Origin: Promethearchaeia archaeon
GTDB taxonomy: Archaea > Asgardarchaeota > Lokiarchaeia > Sigyniarchaeales > SOKP01
Direction of reading: 5' to 3'
Assembly: GCA_029856145.1 (NCBI GenBank)
Contig: JAHQWK010000031.1
Location: forward strand, 1-64,000
DNA length: 64,000 nucleotides
Positions 7,940 to 16,968 of this stretch are shown piece after piece (the first letter of the stretch is position 1; every line of letters begins with the position of its first letter). A program made the position numbers and the translations under genes. A model generated the notes under the pieces. That model searched no databases. It saw only the letters and a program-made list of their open reading frames with translations, and was not told the origin of the DNA.

Positions 7940-9994
7940 TTATTTTCTTTTTGAGATTAACAGTAGAACAATACCAAGAACTCCGACTACGCTAATAACT
8001 CCTCCCGCTATTGTGAATATAAAGAAGATATTATTGCCTAACGTGTAATTATCTACTGGTAAATTTGCTTGAGCTTGTATATTATCTAATACTAGAGTAT
8101 CTCTGATATTTGCTAACCATGATAGGATTGCATCCATTTGATCATAAGTTAGTGAAGTATCATAATAAGTAAGTCCTACTCTCACACTTGAGGTATTAAT
8201 GTGTTCTAGTAAAAAATTATATGCACTTCCGTTATCCATTGCACGAAACCAGTATGATATACCTTTCCAATTAACTAAAGAATAATCTTCATCTACATTC
8301 CATAACAAGTATGTTGTGTAATAAGAAATATTGCTTTTCGTTGGAACACCTATTTCCCATCCACTAATAGACGGTATTCCTTGAAATGGCACTATATCCA
8401 ATCCATCTTTGTAGATACTACCGTTCGACCATTGACGATAAAATTCAATTTGTGTATATGTGTACATTCTAGTTCTGGTATAACGCCAAGTAATTGAAGG
8501 AGTGATATTATATCTCAATGTAGTAAATAACCAGTCATTTATCATGTTGAATTGATCTAAATCCAAATTAAAAGTAGTAATTAATTCGGTCTGAGCGGTG
8601 GAATCTCCTTCATACGCATCAATCCATTTAATAATCCCATTTCTATCAATGAATGATGAAGTGTTTGATGGGTCAAGGAGAGCAAGTGCTGAAGCTACTG
8701 AAATATTTGATTTTGTTGGAATTCCTATTTCAAAGGGCTCTACATCTTCTCTTAGATTAAACCCTTCTTTTATCTGTGTACCATTAGCCCATTGTTCTAC
8801 ATATAGAATATCAGAATATTCTTCTATTGACATTCCAATTCCTATTGGATCTGGGAGGGTATAAATTAGCTCAACTATGTTATTTCTTATAGTAACGAAT
8901 AACCAAGAATAAATTCTACTTGTTGATGCATTATTTAGTTTAAAAGCAGTTTTTAGTCCATTTTGAACAGATAGATTACCATTCCTCGCAGCGAACCATT
9001 TCAAAATCCCTTCATCGTTAACAAAAGATGAACTATTCAGGGGATCCCAGAGATTCATTGCTGAAGTGTAATTAATGTTTGTTGGATCATTTATACCAAC
9101 TTCTAAACCAGTTAAAGTGGATGTGATATGTTCACTAAAATACATTAAATCGAATCCACTTAATATCCAAGATGCATTAGCCCATTGATCATAGAAGACA
9201 AGTTCGGCATATGTTTCAAGTTCCATTGGAGCATAATCATTTTTTACTATAACATCCCATAAGTATGTAGTAATATAAGCTGAAAAATTTTGGAGCTGAC
9301 CAGATGACCAGGTACAATTGTAGACAGTCTGCATTAATGATCTATTAGTATCGATATCATCTTTAGCGTTATAATAAAATTCAAGCCAATCTGAAAGTTC
9401 AGTTCCATAGGTAAGATCATTAAACAATCCTGGGTAATCTGTATCATTATATGTTCGCCCCAATAATAGATATCGCGCAGCTGCAATAGTGTAATTAAGG
9501 CTTTCTGTACCTCCCATCATATGTTCTGAAACACCTTCTATTGTAGAGTAGTAATCATCTTGAAATGTATAATTGTTGAAAAATATTTCTCTTGCAAGAG
9601 GTAATGTGGTTGAATTATACGTATTAACATCAGATATTGTATTAGCAATAGCTGAAGCAGCTCTGGATGCGTTAATATATTCTGGTAAAAGTTCAAGTGT
9701 TACATTTTTAAGATATAATAAAGTTGAGGGTATACCATAAACTAACGCAAAATCCCTTTCTATCTCAATAATGTGCGTATCGTATATTGCTGGAAGGACA
9801 TTATAAATTCCTAGGCCGAGATAATTAGCTTCCATATCGGAGTTAACCTCATCTTCTAAAGTAATTAAAAAAGGTGAAACCTGTGCATTAACGGTATCCC
9901 GTAGATAAGCTTTAATGAACAACCCAGAAGGGATAAGTCCTAATCCAATGATTAATAGAATTAATGATAAGTTTATTTTAGATTTATATAGCAT
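7940..9994 (-). CDS. Surface protein with four ectodomain repeats and two end TM helices (CD36-like layout)
   Basis: 684 residues. One TM segment lies near the N-terminus (about 7-30) and one near the C-terminus (about 655-680, followed by SKRK), with a ~620-residue, sequon-rich (NxS/T) outside domain between. The ectodomain holds at least three clear repeats, each opening with an aromatic/QW-[AS]-N motif: DQWANAS at 270, EQWANGT at 400, RQWSNGS at 520. Each continues with GxEIGxP..S.INY/IS, LWDP..SSF and G[IL].KW. A fourth, weaker copy lies at about 141-255. Two end helices around a glycosylated ectodomain is the CD36/LIMP-2 topology, and the QWANGT and LWDP..SF motifs recall protist members, but I cannot confirm homology. 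Expected to sit in the cell membrane facing outwards. Confidence 0.7.
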   Translation of the reverse strand: MLYKSKINLSLILLIIGLGLIPSGLFIKAYLRDTVNAQVSPFLITLEDEVNSDMEANYLGLGIYNVLPAIYDTHIIEIERDFALVYGIPSTLLYLKNVTLELLPEYINASRAASAIANTISDVNTYNSTTLPLAREIFFNNYTFQDDYYSTIEGVSEHMMGGTESLNYTIAAARYLLLGRTYNDTDYPGLFNDLTYGTELSDWLEFYYNAKDDIDTNRSLMQTVYNCTWSSGQLQNFSAYITTYLWDVIVKNDYAPMELETYAELVFYDQWANASWILSGFDLMYFSEHITSTLTGLEVGINDPTNINYTSAMNLWDPLNSSSFVNDEGILKWFAARNGNLSVQNGLKTAFKLNNASTSRIYSWLFVTIRNNIVELIYTLPDPIGIGMSIEEYSDILYVEQWANGTQIKEGFNLREDVEPFEIGIPTKSNISVASALALLDPSNTSSFIDRNGIIKWIDAYEGDSTAQTELITTFNLDLDQFNMINDWLFTTLRYNITPSITWRYTRTRMYTYTQIEFYRQWSNGSIYKDGLDIVPFQGIPSISGWEIGVPTKSNISYYTTYLLWNVDEDYSLVNWKGISYWFRAMDNGSAYNFLLEHINTSSVRVGLTYYDTSLTYDQMDAILSWLANIRDTLVLDNIQAQANLPVDNYTLGNNIFFIFTIAGGVISVVGVLGIVLLLISKRK

Positions 9995-10140
9995 AATAAA
10001 TATTTTGAATTGTATAATATTATTAAATATTTCTACTGAAAATACAATGAATTCTTTTATTGAAAATTCATCAATTATTTGATTTTGATAATATATAATA
10101 ATCTAAAGTAATTAATTGGATCTTTATTGTGAAAAATCTT

Positions 10141-10150
10141 TTTTTATAAA
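10141..10150 (+). promoter_or_regulatory. TATA box
   Basis: TTTTTATAAA lies about 40-50 bases before the ATG at 10190. Transcription would start near 10171, just after AAGGAG at about 10163-10168. Confidence 0.35.
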
Positions 10151-10189
10151 AAAAAACTTTTTAAGGAGTCTATATTAAAATGATTAATT

Positions 10190-10747
10190 ATGCAGAAAGT
10201 AACAATTTTAAAATTTTTTCTACCCATTGCAATCTTGGCTAGTATTTTTTCAGGACCTCTCTACAATCTTTTATTATTCTTAAATATCTGGGTTATTGAA
10301 ACTCATTGGTCACTTTTTTTTGATCCCATATTCTTTTCAACTTTGATGGCTTTGAGTTTTATTCTATTTACAGTAATATTCATTATTTCAACAAGATATA
10401 TCGAAAAATTAATGAAAGAACAGTTCATGATCTTAGGGATACTCTTAATAGGTTTTTGTTGTATTTTTGCTAGTTTAATTTGGGTATTGGAAATTGTTAT
10501 AATGGTATTTTTTATTACTAGTGCAGCAACCGCTTTCCTAATTCCTATATTTCTTAAATATACTTCTAATATAGCACAAAAAAAGTATGAAAACAAACAA
10601 CTATCATTCATTTTACCGTTAAGTGCATTGATTTGGATCTCTATTTCGTTTCTACTATTTAATATGATTGGAATACATTGGAGATTTCTTTACTTAATTA
10701 CCGGCGTTATCAATATTTTATCATCATTAGTATTTGTATTTATATAG
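10190..10747 (+). CDS. MFS-type half transporter (six TM segments)
   Basis: 185 residues, almost entirely hydrophobic, with about six TM segments (about 8-30, 45-67, 78-98, 100-122, 142-162 and 165-185). The end reads WRFLYLITGVINILSSL, as in the TM5-TM6 region that closes the N-terminal half of major facilitator transporters. A normal MFS protein has 12 segments and about 400 residues; the second half is absent here and I see no remnant before the next gene at 10944. It is either a truncated, decaying gene or a genuine six-helix protein. Substrate unknown. Confidence 0.55.
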   Translation: MQKVTILKFFLPIAILASIFSGPLYNLLLFLNIWVIETHWSLFFDPIFFSTLMALSFILFTVIFIISTRYIEKLMKEQFMILGILLIGFCCIFASLIWVLEIVIMVFFITSAATAFLIPIFLKYTSNIAQKKYENKQLSFILPLSALIWISISFLLFNMIGIHWRFLYLITGVINILSSLVFVFI

Positions 10748-10930
10748 ATTAAAACTTTGAAGAATAAAATCACATATTCGAAATTGCTAATAAGCAAATA
10801 ACAGATATCATTATTTTTTTCTTACTTTATGATAAAAATCATAGCTAATTCTAAAGAGAGATAATATTAATACTATCCTTAATATTATTATTTAATACAT
10901 TAATTCTTTCAAATCAGTATGAAAATGTTA

Positions 10931-10936
10931 GAGGGG
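10931..10936 (+). promoter_or_regulatory. Shine-Dalgarno site of the TrmB-like gene
   Basis: GAGGGG ends 7 bases before the ATG at 10944 and supports that start. Confidence 0.5.
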
Positions 10937-10943
10937 TAAAATA

Positions 10944-11744
10944 ATGTCAAATGAAATCCCGGACAATGTAAAGGTATCTTTAAGATCCATAGGTCTTACC
11001 GATTATGAGATCTCAATATATCTCACATTAATAAGTAAAGGACCTATGGATGCAAGAGAGCTTTCTGATGCTTCTGGTGTCCCATATTCAAGAATTTATA
11101 ATATACTAACTCAACTTGAGAAACAGAAAATGTGGCTAGTTAAAGAAGAAGAATCGAGACCTAGTCGTTATTTTGCTAAAAGTCCTGATGAGGCATTGGT
11201 TATTGCGAAGAAACAATATAGTGATAGTTTTTATGAACATTCAAATAGAATAATCAATACGTTAGCACCAATTTATCAATCTCATGATACTCCAATTAAA
11301 ATTGCTCTTTATATTCATCGTGGTAGGGATGTATGTATTAATAAAGCATTATCATTGATTAATTTGGCAAAAACTGCTATATATCTAGTCTCTACCAAAT
11401 ATGAATTTTTGGAAGTGTTTTATGAGGATATAAAAAAAGCAAGAGCACGAGGTGTAACTGATTTAAGGCTTCTCATAGAAGCCGAAGCTTTAGAAGATAA
11501 AAAATTCCGTAGCTTAATTAAAAAATATGCTTCACTCTGCGAAATAAGATGGAGAGATCAAATATTTGGAAGTGCAGTTATTATAGATGAAGGGGAAGAT
11601 GCGTTTATTATGCTTTCGGAGAGCTTTTTCCCTAAAAAAATGTCGTATTTTGGTGTTTTAACCGATCATGTGGCTTTTGGCCCTGCTTCTTTGTATTACT
11701 ATGATTATCTTTATAAATCCGCAAAGGAAGCCAAAATAGATTAA
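10944..11744 (+). CDS. TrmB-family transcriptional regulator
   Basis: 266 residues. The N-terminal winged helix (about 10-85) has the TrmB signature LTDYEISIYLTLISKGPMDARELS, followed by GVPYSRIYNILTQLEKQKMW. A helical linker leads to a C-terminal phospholipase-D-like effector domain (about 115-262; AIYLVSTKYEFLEVF, SAVIIDEGEDAFIML). TrmB proteins sense sugars or related ligands and control transport and sugar-metabolism genes. The neighbouring MFS half gene is a possible but unproven target. Confidence 0.85.
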   Translation: MSNEIPDNVKVSLRSIGLTDYEISIYLTLISKGPMDARELSDASGVPYSRIYNILTQLEKQKMWLVKEEESRPSRYFAKSPDEALVIAKKQYSDSFYEHSNRIINTLAPIYQSHDTPIKIALYIHRGRDVCINKALSLINLAKTAIYLVSTKYEFLEVFYEDIKKARARGVTDLRLLIEAEALEDKKFRSLIKKYASLCEIRWRDQIFGSAVIIDEGEDAFIMLSESFFPKKMSYFGVLTDHVAFGPASLYYYDYLYKSAKEAKID

Positions 11745-11790
11745 ACTTATTTTGAATAAAAAGAGAAAAAATTGATTGTTAAAATCCTAA

Positions 11791-12255
11791 CTATTTTAAA
11801 AAAGTGCGCTTACCTAAATAAATAAAAAGTTCTGATAATTCAAAAATTGTTAAGGGCATTATTAACTGAGCCATACTTGTACGAAGTTCCTCTTTATCTT
11901 TTCCTGCTAGTATTAATCTTCTTATATCTTCAACGTAATCATCCATATTCAAGAATAATATCTCGATTTTATCAACTCCTGTCAATTCTTCGATATCCTT
12001 ATCTAAGTGCTCTTCAACTTTATTAAGTAACCCTAATTTTAACTTTGGGCTTAAATCATGCTTAATTATAAGACGGTTCATCTCTTCGATAATAATATTT
12101 AAGCTTAAGTTCCAATCGGCATTTTCTGTATATTTTGGAATCAAAATTTCACTAATTATAACCTCAAATAGAGTAGTTGGTGTTTTTTTATCAAAATCAA
12201 CTTCTGTACCATTACTTAACTGGATTTTTTTTACCTCTGACATATCAAATCTCAA
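11791..12255 (-). CDS. Helical protein of unknown function
   Basis: 154 residues, mostly alpha-helical and acidic, not recognised. A short N-terminal beta hairpin (KKIQLSNGTEVDF) is followed by helices. No cysteine motif or TM segment is seen, and a catalytic role is not apparent. The start could be the ATG at 12255 or the in-frame ATG at 12243 (MSEVKK). Convergent with the TrmB gene and divergent from the M24 peptidase gene. Confidence 0.6.
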   Translation of the reverse strand: MRFDMSEVKKIQLSNGTEVDFDKKTPTTLFEVIISEILIPKYTENADWNLSLNIIIEEMNRLIIKHDLSPKLKLGLLNKVEEHLDKDIEELTGVDKIEILFLNMDDYVEDIRRLILAGKDKEELRTSMAQLIMPLTIFELSELFIYLGKRTFLK

Positions 12256-12440
12256 CTTAGTTGATTATTTTTGTTAATTCTTAATAATTAATGGACTACG
12301 ATATAATAAATATTTTTATACTCAATATAAATTAAAAACTTTCAAAAATTAAAATGTACATGTTTATAATTTTGATTCAAATAAATTAAAAAAATGTTGT
12401 TTTAATAAAATTAATTAAAAATCATTTAATGATTTGACAT

Positions 12441-13580
12441 ATGAATAAATTCGAAAAAGCTCAAAAATTACTCCAAGTTATAAATGGAGATGGGTGGTTA
12501 ATAATTTGTAATGAAGATAATGATATTCATTCCCGTTATTTATTAGGAGTTGGTTCTCATGCTCTTCATGCGATTTTTATTGCTGCTGATGGAAAACATA
12601 AGGTTCTTCCTGTAGTAATGGAAGCAAATATGATAAAAAATTCATTTGAGGAAAAAGGAATTGACGCAGAAATTATTCCCTTTAATTCTTTAAATGATTT
12701 TGTTGAAAAATTAAAGCCTATTGTCAACAAACCTAAGATAGCTCTCAATTTTGGAGAGAATATTTTTGAGTCAGACGCAACTTCATATGCAGATTATATA
12801 CCATTTGGGACTCATCTAGCTTTACAAAAGTTGGCACCAAATACAAATTTTATCTCAGCAGCACCTATTATATATGAACTTAGAAGTGTTAAATCACCAA
12901 AAGAATTAAAAGATTTACGGAATGTATGTAAAGCTACTATTGAATTATTAGAAACTATTCCAGATATGGTAAAAGTTGGGATGACAGAACGAGAAGTCAT
13001 GGCGAAATTAGAATATGAATATTCAAAAGTAGGAAAACCTTCTTTTCCGGCAATAGTGGCTACTGGAAAATATTCTGCGGACCCCCATCATAATAGTTCA
13101 AACGAGAAAATAAAACCTGGGCCTCTTTTAATTGATACAGGAATGCAGATTGAGGATATGTGTTCAGATATTACTTGGACTTACTGGGTGGGTAATAATC
13201 CTCCAGAAGAATTTATAGATGCGTATAACGCATTATATGAATCAAAAGAAATTGCTAATAAATTTTATATTGATGGTACTCCAAGTCGTCTACCCGCTAT
13301 AAAGTGTCGTGAATACTTAGCTGAAAAAGGCTATGATCATGAGAAATTGTTCTTTCACGGGTTAGGGCACGCATTAGGTTTCGAAGCTCACGGTGTTGGT
13401 CCTCGAGTAAGCTGGAAAGCTCCTGAAAATTCTATACTCAAAGAAAATATGGTATATACAAATGAACCAGGGCTATATTGGATCGAAAAATGGGGAATTC
13501 GGCTAGAAGACGATATTATAATTGGGAAAGAAAAATGCGAACAAGTAACTTACAATCCTAAAGACCCTATTGTGATCTAA
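12441..13580 (+). CDS. pepQ: M24 metallopeptidase (Xaa-Pro dipeptidase-like)
   Basis: 379 residues, usual size. The N-terminal creatinase-like domain covers about 1-150. The C-terminal pita-bread domain has all five metal ligands: D232 (LIDTG), D243 (CSDIT), H310 (GLGHALG), E342 (TNEPG) and E356 (RLEDD). The catalytic histidine motif ADPHHNSS lies near 210. It removes or cleaves next to proline in peptides in the cytoplasm. Whether it is a dipeptidase or an aminopeptidase cannot be told from the sequence. It is a single gene with its own AT-rich promoter region. Confidence 0.85.
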   Translation: MNKFEKAQKLLQVINGDGWLIICNEDNDIHSRYLLGVGSHALHAIFIAADGKHKVLPVVMEANMIKNSFEEKGIDAEIIPFNSLNDFVEKLKPIVNKPKIALNFGENIFESDATSYADYIPFGTHLALQKLAPNTNFISAAPIIYELRSVKSPKELKDLRNVCKATIELLETIPDMVKVGMTEREVMAKLEYEYSKVGKPSFPAIVATGKYSADPHHNSSNEKIKPGPLLIDTGMQIEDMCSDITWTYWVGNNPPEEFIDAYNALYESKEIANKFYIDGTPSRLPAIKCREYLAEKGYDHEKLFFHGLGHALGFEAHGVGPRVSWKAPENSILKENMVYTNEPGLYWIEKWGIRLEDDIIIGKEKCEQVTYNPKDPIVI

Positions 13581-13637
13581 AAGCATAGCAGTTTCAGATC
13601 TCTATCTGGGAATATTACTGGTAAAAAATGAAAAAGA

Positions 13638-13651
13638 CGGAAACCATGATA
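13638..13651 (+). repeat. Inverted repeat, left copy
   Basis: CGGAAACCATGATA is the exact reverse complement of 14169-14182, and a variant direct copy lies at 14024-14037. The pair bounds a 545-base non-coding segment. No target-site duplication is seen outside it. Confidence 0.6.
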
Positions 13652-14012
13652 CCCCGAAGGAAGATAATTCTATTATAATTTTCCATCAGTTAATGAAAAT
13701 AAAGACCATGAAGACCAAAAATTTAAGGAATTTGAAAAGATATTTTTTCCAAATGAGAATTTAAAAATTTTAAACATTTTCAAATTAAAAACATTTATCT
13801 TTTATGTAAAGAAGCTCTAATTTATTAGTCCGAAAAATAAATTTAACCCAATTTAATAAATCTATTTATTATATTGTTACTTCTATCAGAATAAGCTAAA
13901 TTTTAAGAATTTTCTACAACTATGTTTCTATACTTCAAAGTCATCTTTGTCATGTGAAAAAAAAGGAAATTCTTAAATATGAATAAATTTCAATATATAT
14001 TGTCAAAAAATA

Positions 14013-14020
14013 TTTAAAAG
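14013..14020 (+). promoter_or_regulatory. TATA-like box for candidate small RNA
   Basis: TTTAAAAG follows an A-rich stretch and lies about 27 bases before position 14042, where the candidate RNA would begin. Confidence 0.3.
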
Positions 14021-14023
14021 GAA

Positions 14024-14037
14024 CGGAACACCATGAT
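14024..14037 (+). repeat. Variant direct copy of the inverted repeat
   Basis: CGGAACACCATGAT differs from the 13638 copy by one inserted base in the middle. It sits between the TATA-like site and the candidate RNA start, where a regulator could bind. Confidence 0.4.
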
Positions 14038-14041
14038 CAAA

Positions 14042-14157
14042 AATATATTCTTATACCTAATGCCGTTAAATCGGCTAAATACCTCAGCGGGAAGAGATTT
14101 TTTCTTCTCGGGGCAAACCCTTAACCCTGTTATTAGATAAATACGTCTCCTCTTTTT
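14042..14157 (+). ncRNA. Candidate small structured RNA
   Basis: This stretch is clearly GC-richer than its surroundings. GCCG TTAAAT CGGC forms a small hairpin near 14062-14075. CGGGAAGA (about 14088-14095) pairs with TCTTCTCG (about 14103-14110) over 8 bp with one G-U pair; the same pairing on the opposite strand would contain an A-C mismatch, so the plus strand is favoured. A run of T (14152-14157) could end transcription. No known family (SRP, RNase P, tRNA, C/D box) is matched. Ends are inferred. Confidence 0.35.
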
Positions 14158-14168
14158 ACAATTTTGAA

Positions 14169-14182
14169 TATCATGGTTTCCG
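14169..14182 (-). repeat. Inverted repeat, right copy
   Basis: TATCATGGTTTCCG is the exact reverse complement of the sequence at 13638-13651. Confidence 0.6.
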
Positions 14183-14334
14183 CTTCTTTCCTACTCCTTT
14201 TTTGACATTTCGGTTTAATGACTTAACTAGATCTGTTTCATTACAGAATTTAATGAATATCACTTTTAAATCTTTTTATAAAGGCAAAAAATTCTAAATA
14301 ATAATTAAATATTTTTTTTTCTAATTTGATACCA

Positions 14335-15528
14335 TTAAGCTTTACTCAAATTAGGTAGAAATTTCTCATCTGAGATTTCAATCAGAGATTTTGTATAATC
14401 AATAATTTTTTTCGCAATTTCAGGATGAGAAAGCATTTGAACTTCTACTTTTTCACCCCTATCCCACAGTAAATAGGGTGTATCTTCATAAGGGGCATTT
14501 TCTTTAGCTTCTTTTATCCAACTATCTGGTAATTCATTTTTTAATTCTACATCGAGCATTCTTGCTAAAAAAATTGTCCATGCTCTAGGGACTACAGTCA
14601 TTAAATAACCACCTCCTCCTAGTGCCAACCATTTATCTTGGCAATATTCACGGGCAGAAGTTTTCATAGTTTGAGCAATATCCCTGTAAACTGCCAGGGA
14701 GAAACCCATTTGAGTTAATGGGTCATCAAAATATGTATCAACTCCGAGCTGGGTTATTAAAATATCTGGAGCATATGCTTCTAATAATTTTGGCACTGTT
14801 TTTCGAAATAAATTTATGAATGATTTGTTATATGTTCCGGGAAGTAAAGGAAAGTTGATAGAAAAACCTTTTCCTTTCCCCTCTCCGATCTCACTAATAT
14901 TTCCCGTCCCTGGAAAGAGAAATCTTCCATCCTCATGATAAGATATTGTTAAAACGTTAGGATCATCATAAAACAACCATTGAACACCATCTCCATGATG
15001 ACAATCAACATCTAAATAGGCAATTCTAATATCTTTTTTTAAATTCTTAAGATGCTTTATAGCAACTCCAATATCATTAAAAATGCAAAATCCTGAAGCT
15101 TTTTCCTTCATCGCATGATGTAGACCACCAGCAGGATTAAAAGTAATTTTAAATTCTTCATCATTCCACACAGTATCAGCAGCTATAATTGATGCTCCGC
15201 ATACCAAAGCAGATGCTTCATACATCCCTTTAAAAATAGGATTATCTCCTGGACCTAAGCCATAACGATAAGGAATAATACTGCTATCTTTAGGATTTTC
15301 ACTTAATTTTTTTACAATTTCGACATAATCTGGCGAATGGAGTCGTTCAATTTCGTGTTGTGTAGCTAATCGCGGTTTCATGATCGTAAGTCTTTGGTGC
15401 TCTAAGAGCTTTAATTTTTCCATTAGACTATATGTCAACTTAAGTCTTAAGGGTCTTAAAGGGTGATCTTTGCCAAAGTTGTATTTCTGGTAATCCTCAG
15501 TATAAATTATACCGACTCTATCTACCAT
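14335..15528 (-). CDS. acuC: Histone-deacetylase-family protein (AcuC-like)
   Basis: 397 residues, full length for class I HDAC/AcuC enzymes. H137-H138 (GGLHHAM), SGFCIFND near 145 and YLDVDCHHGDG at 171-181 give zinc ligands D175 and H177 and the charge-relay histidines; D264 in QLGVDTYFDDP is the third ligand. Enzymes of this family remove acyl groups from lysine; bacterial AcuC acts on acetyl-CoA synthetase, and a histone or Alba-like substrate is possible in archaea. The catalytic set is intact. It is a single gene with no deacetylation-related neighbours, so the substrate is open. Confidence 0.9.
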   Translation of the reverse strand: MVDRVGIIYTEDYQKYNFGKDHPLRPLRLKLTYSLMEKLKLLEHQRLTIMKPRLATQHEIERLHSPDYVEIVKKLSENPKDSSIIPYRYGLGPGDNPIFKGMYEASALVCGASIIAADTVWNDEEFKITFNPAGGLHHAMKEKASGFCIFNDIGVAIKHLKNLKKDIRIAYLDVDCHHGDGVQWLFYDDPNVLTISYHEDGRFLFPGTGNISEIGEGKGKGFSINFPLLPGTYNKSFINLFRKTVPKLLEAYAPDILITQLGVDTYFDDPLTQMGFSLAVYRDIAQTMKTSAREYCQDKWLALGGGGYLMTVVPRAWTIFLARMLDVELKNELPDSWIKEAKENAPYEDTPYLLWDRGEKVEVQMLSHPEIAKKIIDYTKSLIEISDEKFLPNLSKA

Positions 15529-15723
15529 AATTGTGATTAAAAGTAGAAATCCTATTAATTATATTAATGTAAATTATAATTCTCTTTTAATTTTCTAGGT
15601 AATAAATGATAAATTCGAAAAAAAGTAGTAATAAATATGAGAACTTGTATTATCAAAATATCATAGAAAAAAATAAACGTATTTGTAGATAGTTCATATA
15701 AAATTATTTTCCATCTTAAGAGA

Positions 15724-16278
15724 ATGAGCCAAAACTTTCGAAAATTCATCACTCGAGTCGGCCAACAATCTGAATTTAAACCTCTCAAAAACCAATTACT
15801 TAATTATTTAAAAAAAGAGAGCGAAAATAAATATAAAAATTACCCTCGGCTTTTAGAATTAATGCAAAATTATTGGCCTCAATACAAAGAACGTTCTCGC
15901 ATTTCTCATCTCTTAATAGAGCATCATGAGGAAATCTTTTCCTTTTATTTGAATTCCTTTTTTCATTTTCGGAAGAGAGGCTTATCATTTTCAGAACCAG
16001 AAGCTCCAACTCCTGTTGATTTTAAATTAGTCTTTAAATATCATTATAACGATAAAGAAATCGAAGTTATTGAAGATGTAATAGGGCAGTTAAATATTCA
16101 AACAAGTACAGAATCTATTCTGAAAAGAATTTTCATATTTACAATAAGTTCCTTCGGTTTTATGGTCGAGCAAATATTTGGAAGACCTTTTGCTTTCCAG
16201 TTTTTTGATATATCAGCAAATTCTCTTCCTAATAATGAATGGGAAGTAGTAGCAATTATTTCTGGAAGAGAACAATAA
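15724..16278 (+). CDS. Protein of unknown function
   Basis: 184 residues, not recognised. The first half is helical and basic; the second half starts with strands (PVDFKLVFKYHYNDKEIEVIEDV) and ends with FDISANSLPNNEWEVVAIISG. The C-terminal strand with NEWEVVA resembles proteins in which a conserved Trp sits in a beta sheet, but nothing specific can be named. It is convergent with the PDCD5-like gene, the two stops being 22 bases apart. Confidence 0.6.
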   Translation: MSQNFRKFITRVGQQSEFKPLKNQLLNYLKKESENKYKNYPRLLELMQNYWPQYKERSRISHLLIEHHEEIFSFYLNSFFHFRKRGLSFSEPEAPTPVDFKLVFKYHYNDKEIEVIEDVIGQLNIQTSTESILKRIFIFTISSFGFMVEQIFGRPFAFQFFDISANSLPNNEWEVVAIISGREQ

Positions 16279-16300
16279 ATTAGAATTTGATTATCTTTAC

Positions 16301-16729
16301 TTAACCCTTACTAAGAAATGAGCTTAAATCCATCATATCATCCCCTCGTTTCACTTGTATCTTTGATTTTATCCCTTTGGCTTTCCGTTCTAAATATATA
16401 ATTGCATCGAGGGGTATTTTTCTTGGAACTCCTCCTCTACTTTGGATTATTGCTAACAAATAATCTATATTTTGTATCACATCAGGACTTATAAGCTCAT
16501 TATAAACGGCTTGGTATACATAGGGTTCATTATTTTCTATATTCTTTAAATGATTATATGCCTCTGGAACTAAAACAACTTTTAATACATAATCAATTTT
16601 TTCTGAAATTGACACAATTCTTTCCTGAGCTGCTTCTTTTCTTTTTTTAGCCTCCATCAATACCTTCATTTTTCTCATTCTAATTTTCTCTAATTCATGT
16701 TGGTCAAGATTATTTTCGTTCTCGTTCAT
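16301..16729 (-). CDS. PDCD5/TFAR19-like DNA-binding protein
   Basis: 142 residues. The layout fits archaeal PDCD5 homologues: a charged N-terminal helix (HELEKIRMRKMKVLMEAKKRK), then a core with PEAYNHLKNIENNEPYVYQAVYNELI matching the family pattern A..RL..I....P..a..V...LI, and a basic tail (KGIKSKIQVKRG). Members are small DNA- or chaperonin-binding proteins of the archaeal and eukaryotic cytoplasm. The C-terminal helix region differs from the usual family sequence, so the call is moderate. Confidence 0.5.
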   Translation of the reverse strand: MNENENNLDQHELEKIRMRKMKVLMEAKKRKEAAQERIVSISEKIDYVLKVVLVPEAYNHLKNIENNEPYVYQAVYNELISPDVIQNIDYLLAIIQSRGGVPRKIPLDAIIYLERKAKGIKSKIQVKRGDDMMDLSSFLSKG

Positions 16730-16968
16730 AATTCTTCTTTCTCCTTCTTCGCTTTTATTGATCCGCAGCTCTTAATAATTTAAAGTATTAATATTTAATC
16801 CATTTTTTATAATTAAAATAATGAGGCTATAAATAAGAATTTTGTGTTGGTTAAGATGGAATTTGAATTGGATGAATAACTAAACATATTAAATCAATGG
16901 ACTTAAAATTTAAATTGAAAAAAATAATTTTTTTTTTAGTCTAATTTTTATAAAAAAGTCTGCTTAAT

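Larger units (their letters stand above)
13581..14334. other. 754-base non-coding region between convergent genes
   Basis: The genes on both sides end here, so neither needs a promoter in this stretch, yet it is one of the longest gaps in the window. It holds the three related CGGAA-CCATGAT sequences, a TATA-like site near 14013 and a GC-richer structured segment ending in a T-run (separate entries). I see no coding frame longer than about 20 codons with support. It could be a small-RNA locus or a non-autonomous element bounded by the inverted repeats. Confidence 0.5.

Noticed and set aside
14042..14157. Possible fluoride riboswitch or SRP RNA in the non-coding region
   Set aside because: ATGGTGTTCCG on the minus strand of the variant repeat recalls part of a fluoride riboswitch, but the remaining conserved elements are missing, and no SRP helix 8 sequence is present.
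15564..15788. Minus-strand frame of 74 codons with hydrophobic stretches
   Set aside because: It overlaps the start of the plus-strand gene at 15724, has no recognisable sequence, and its hydrophobic content fits an antisense reading of AT-rich DNA.
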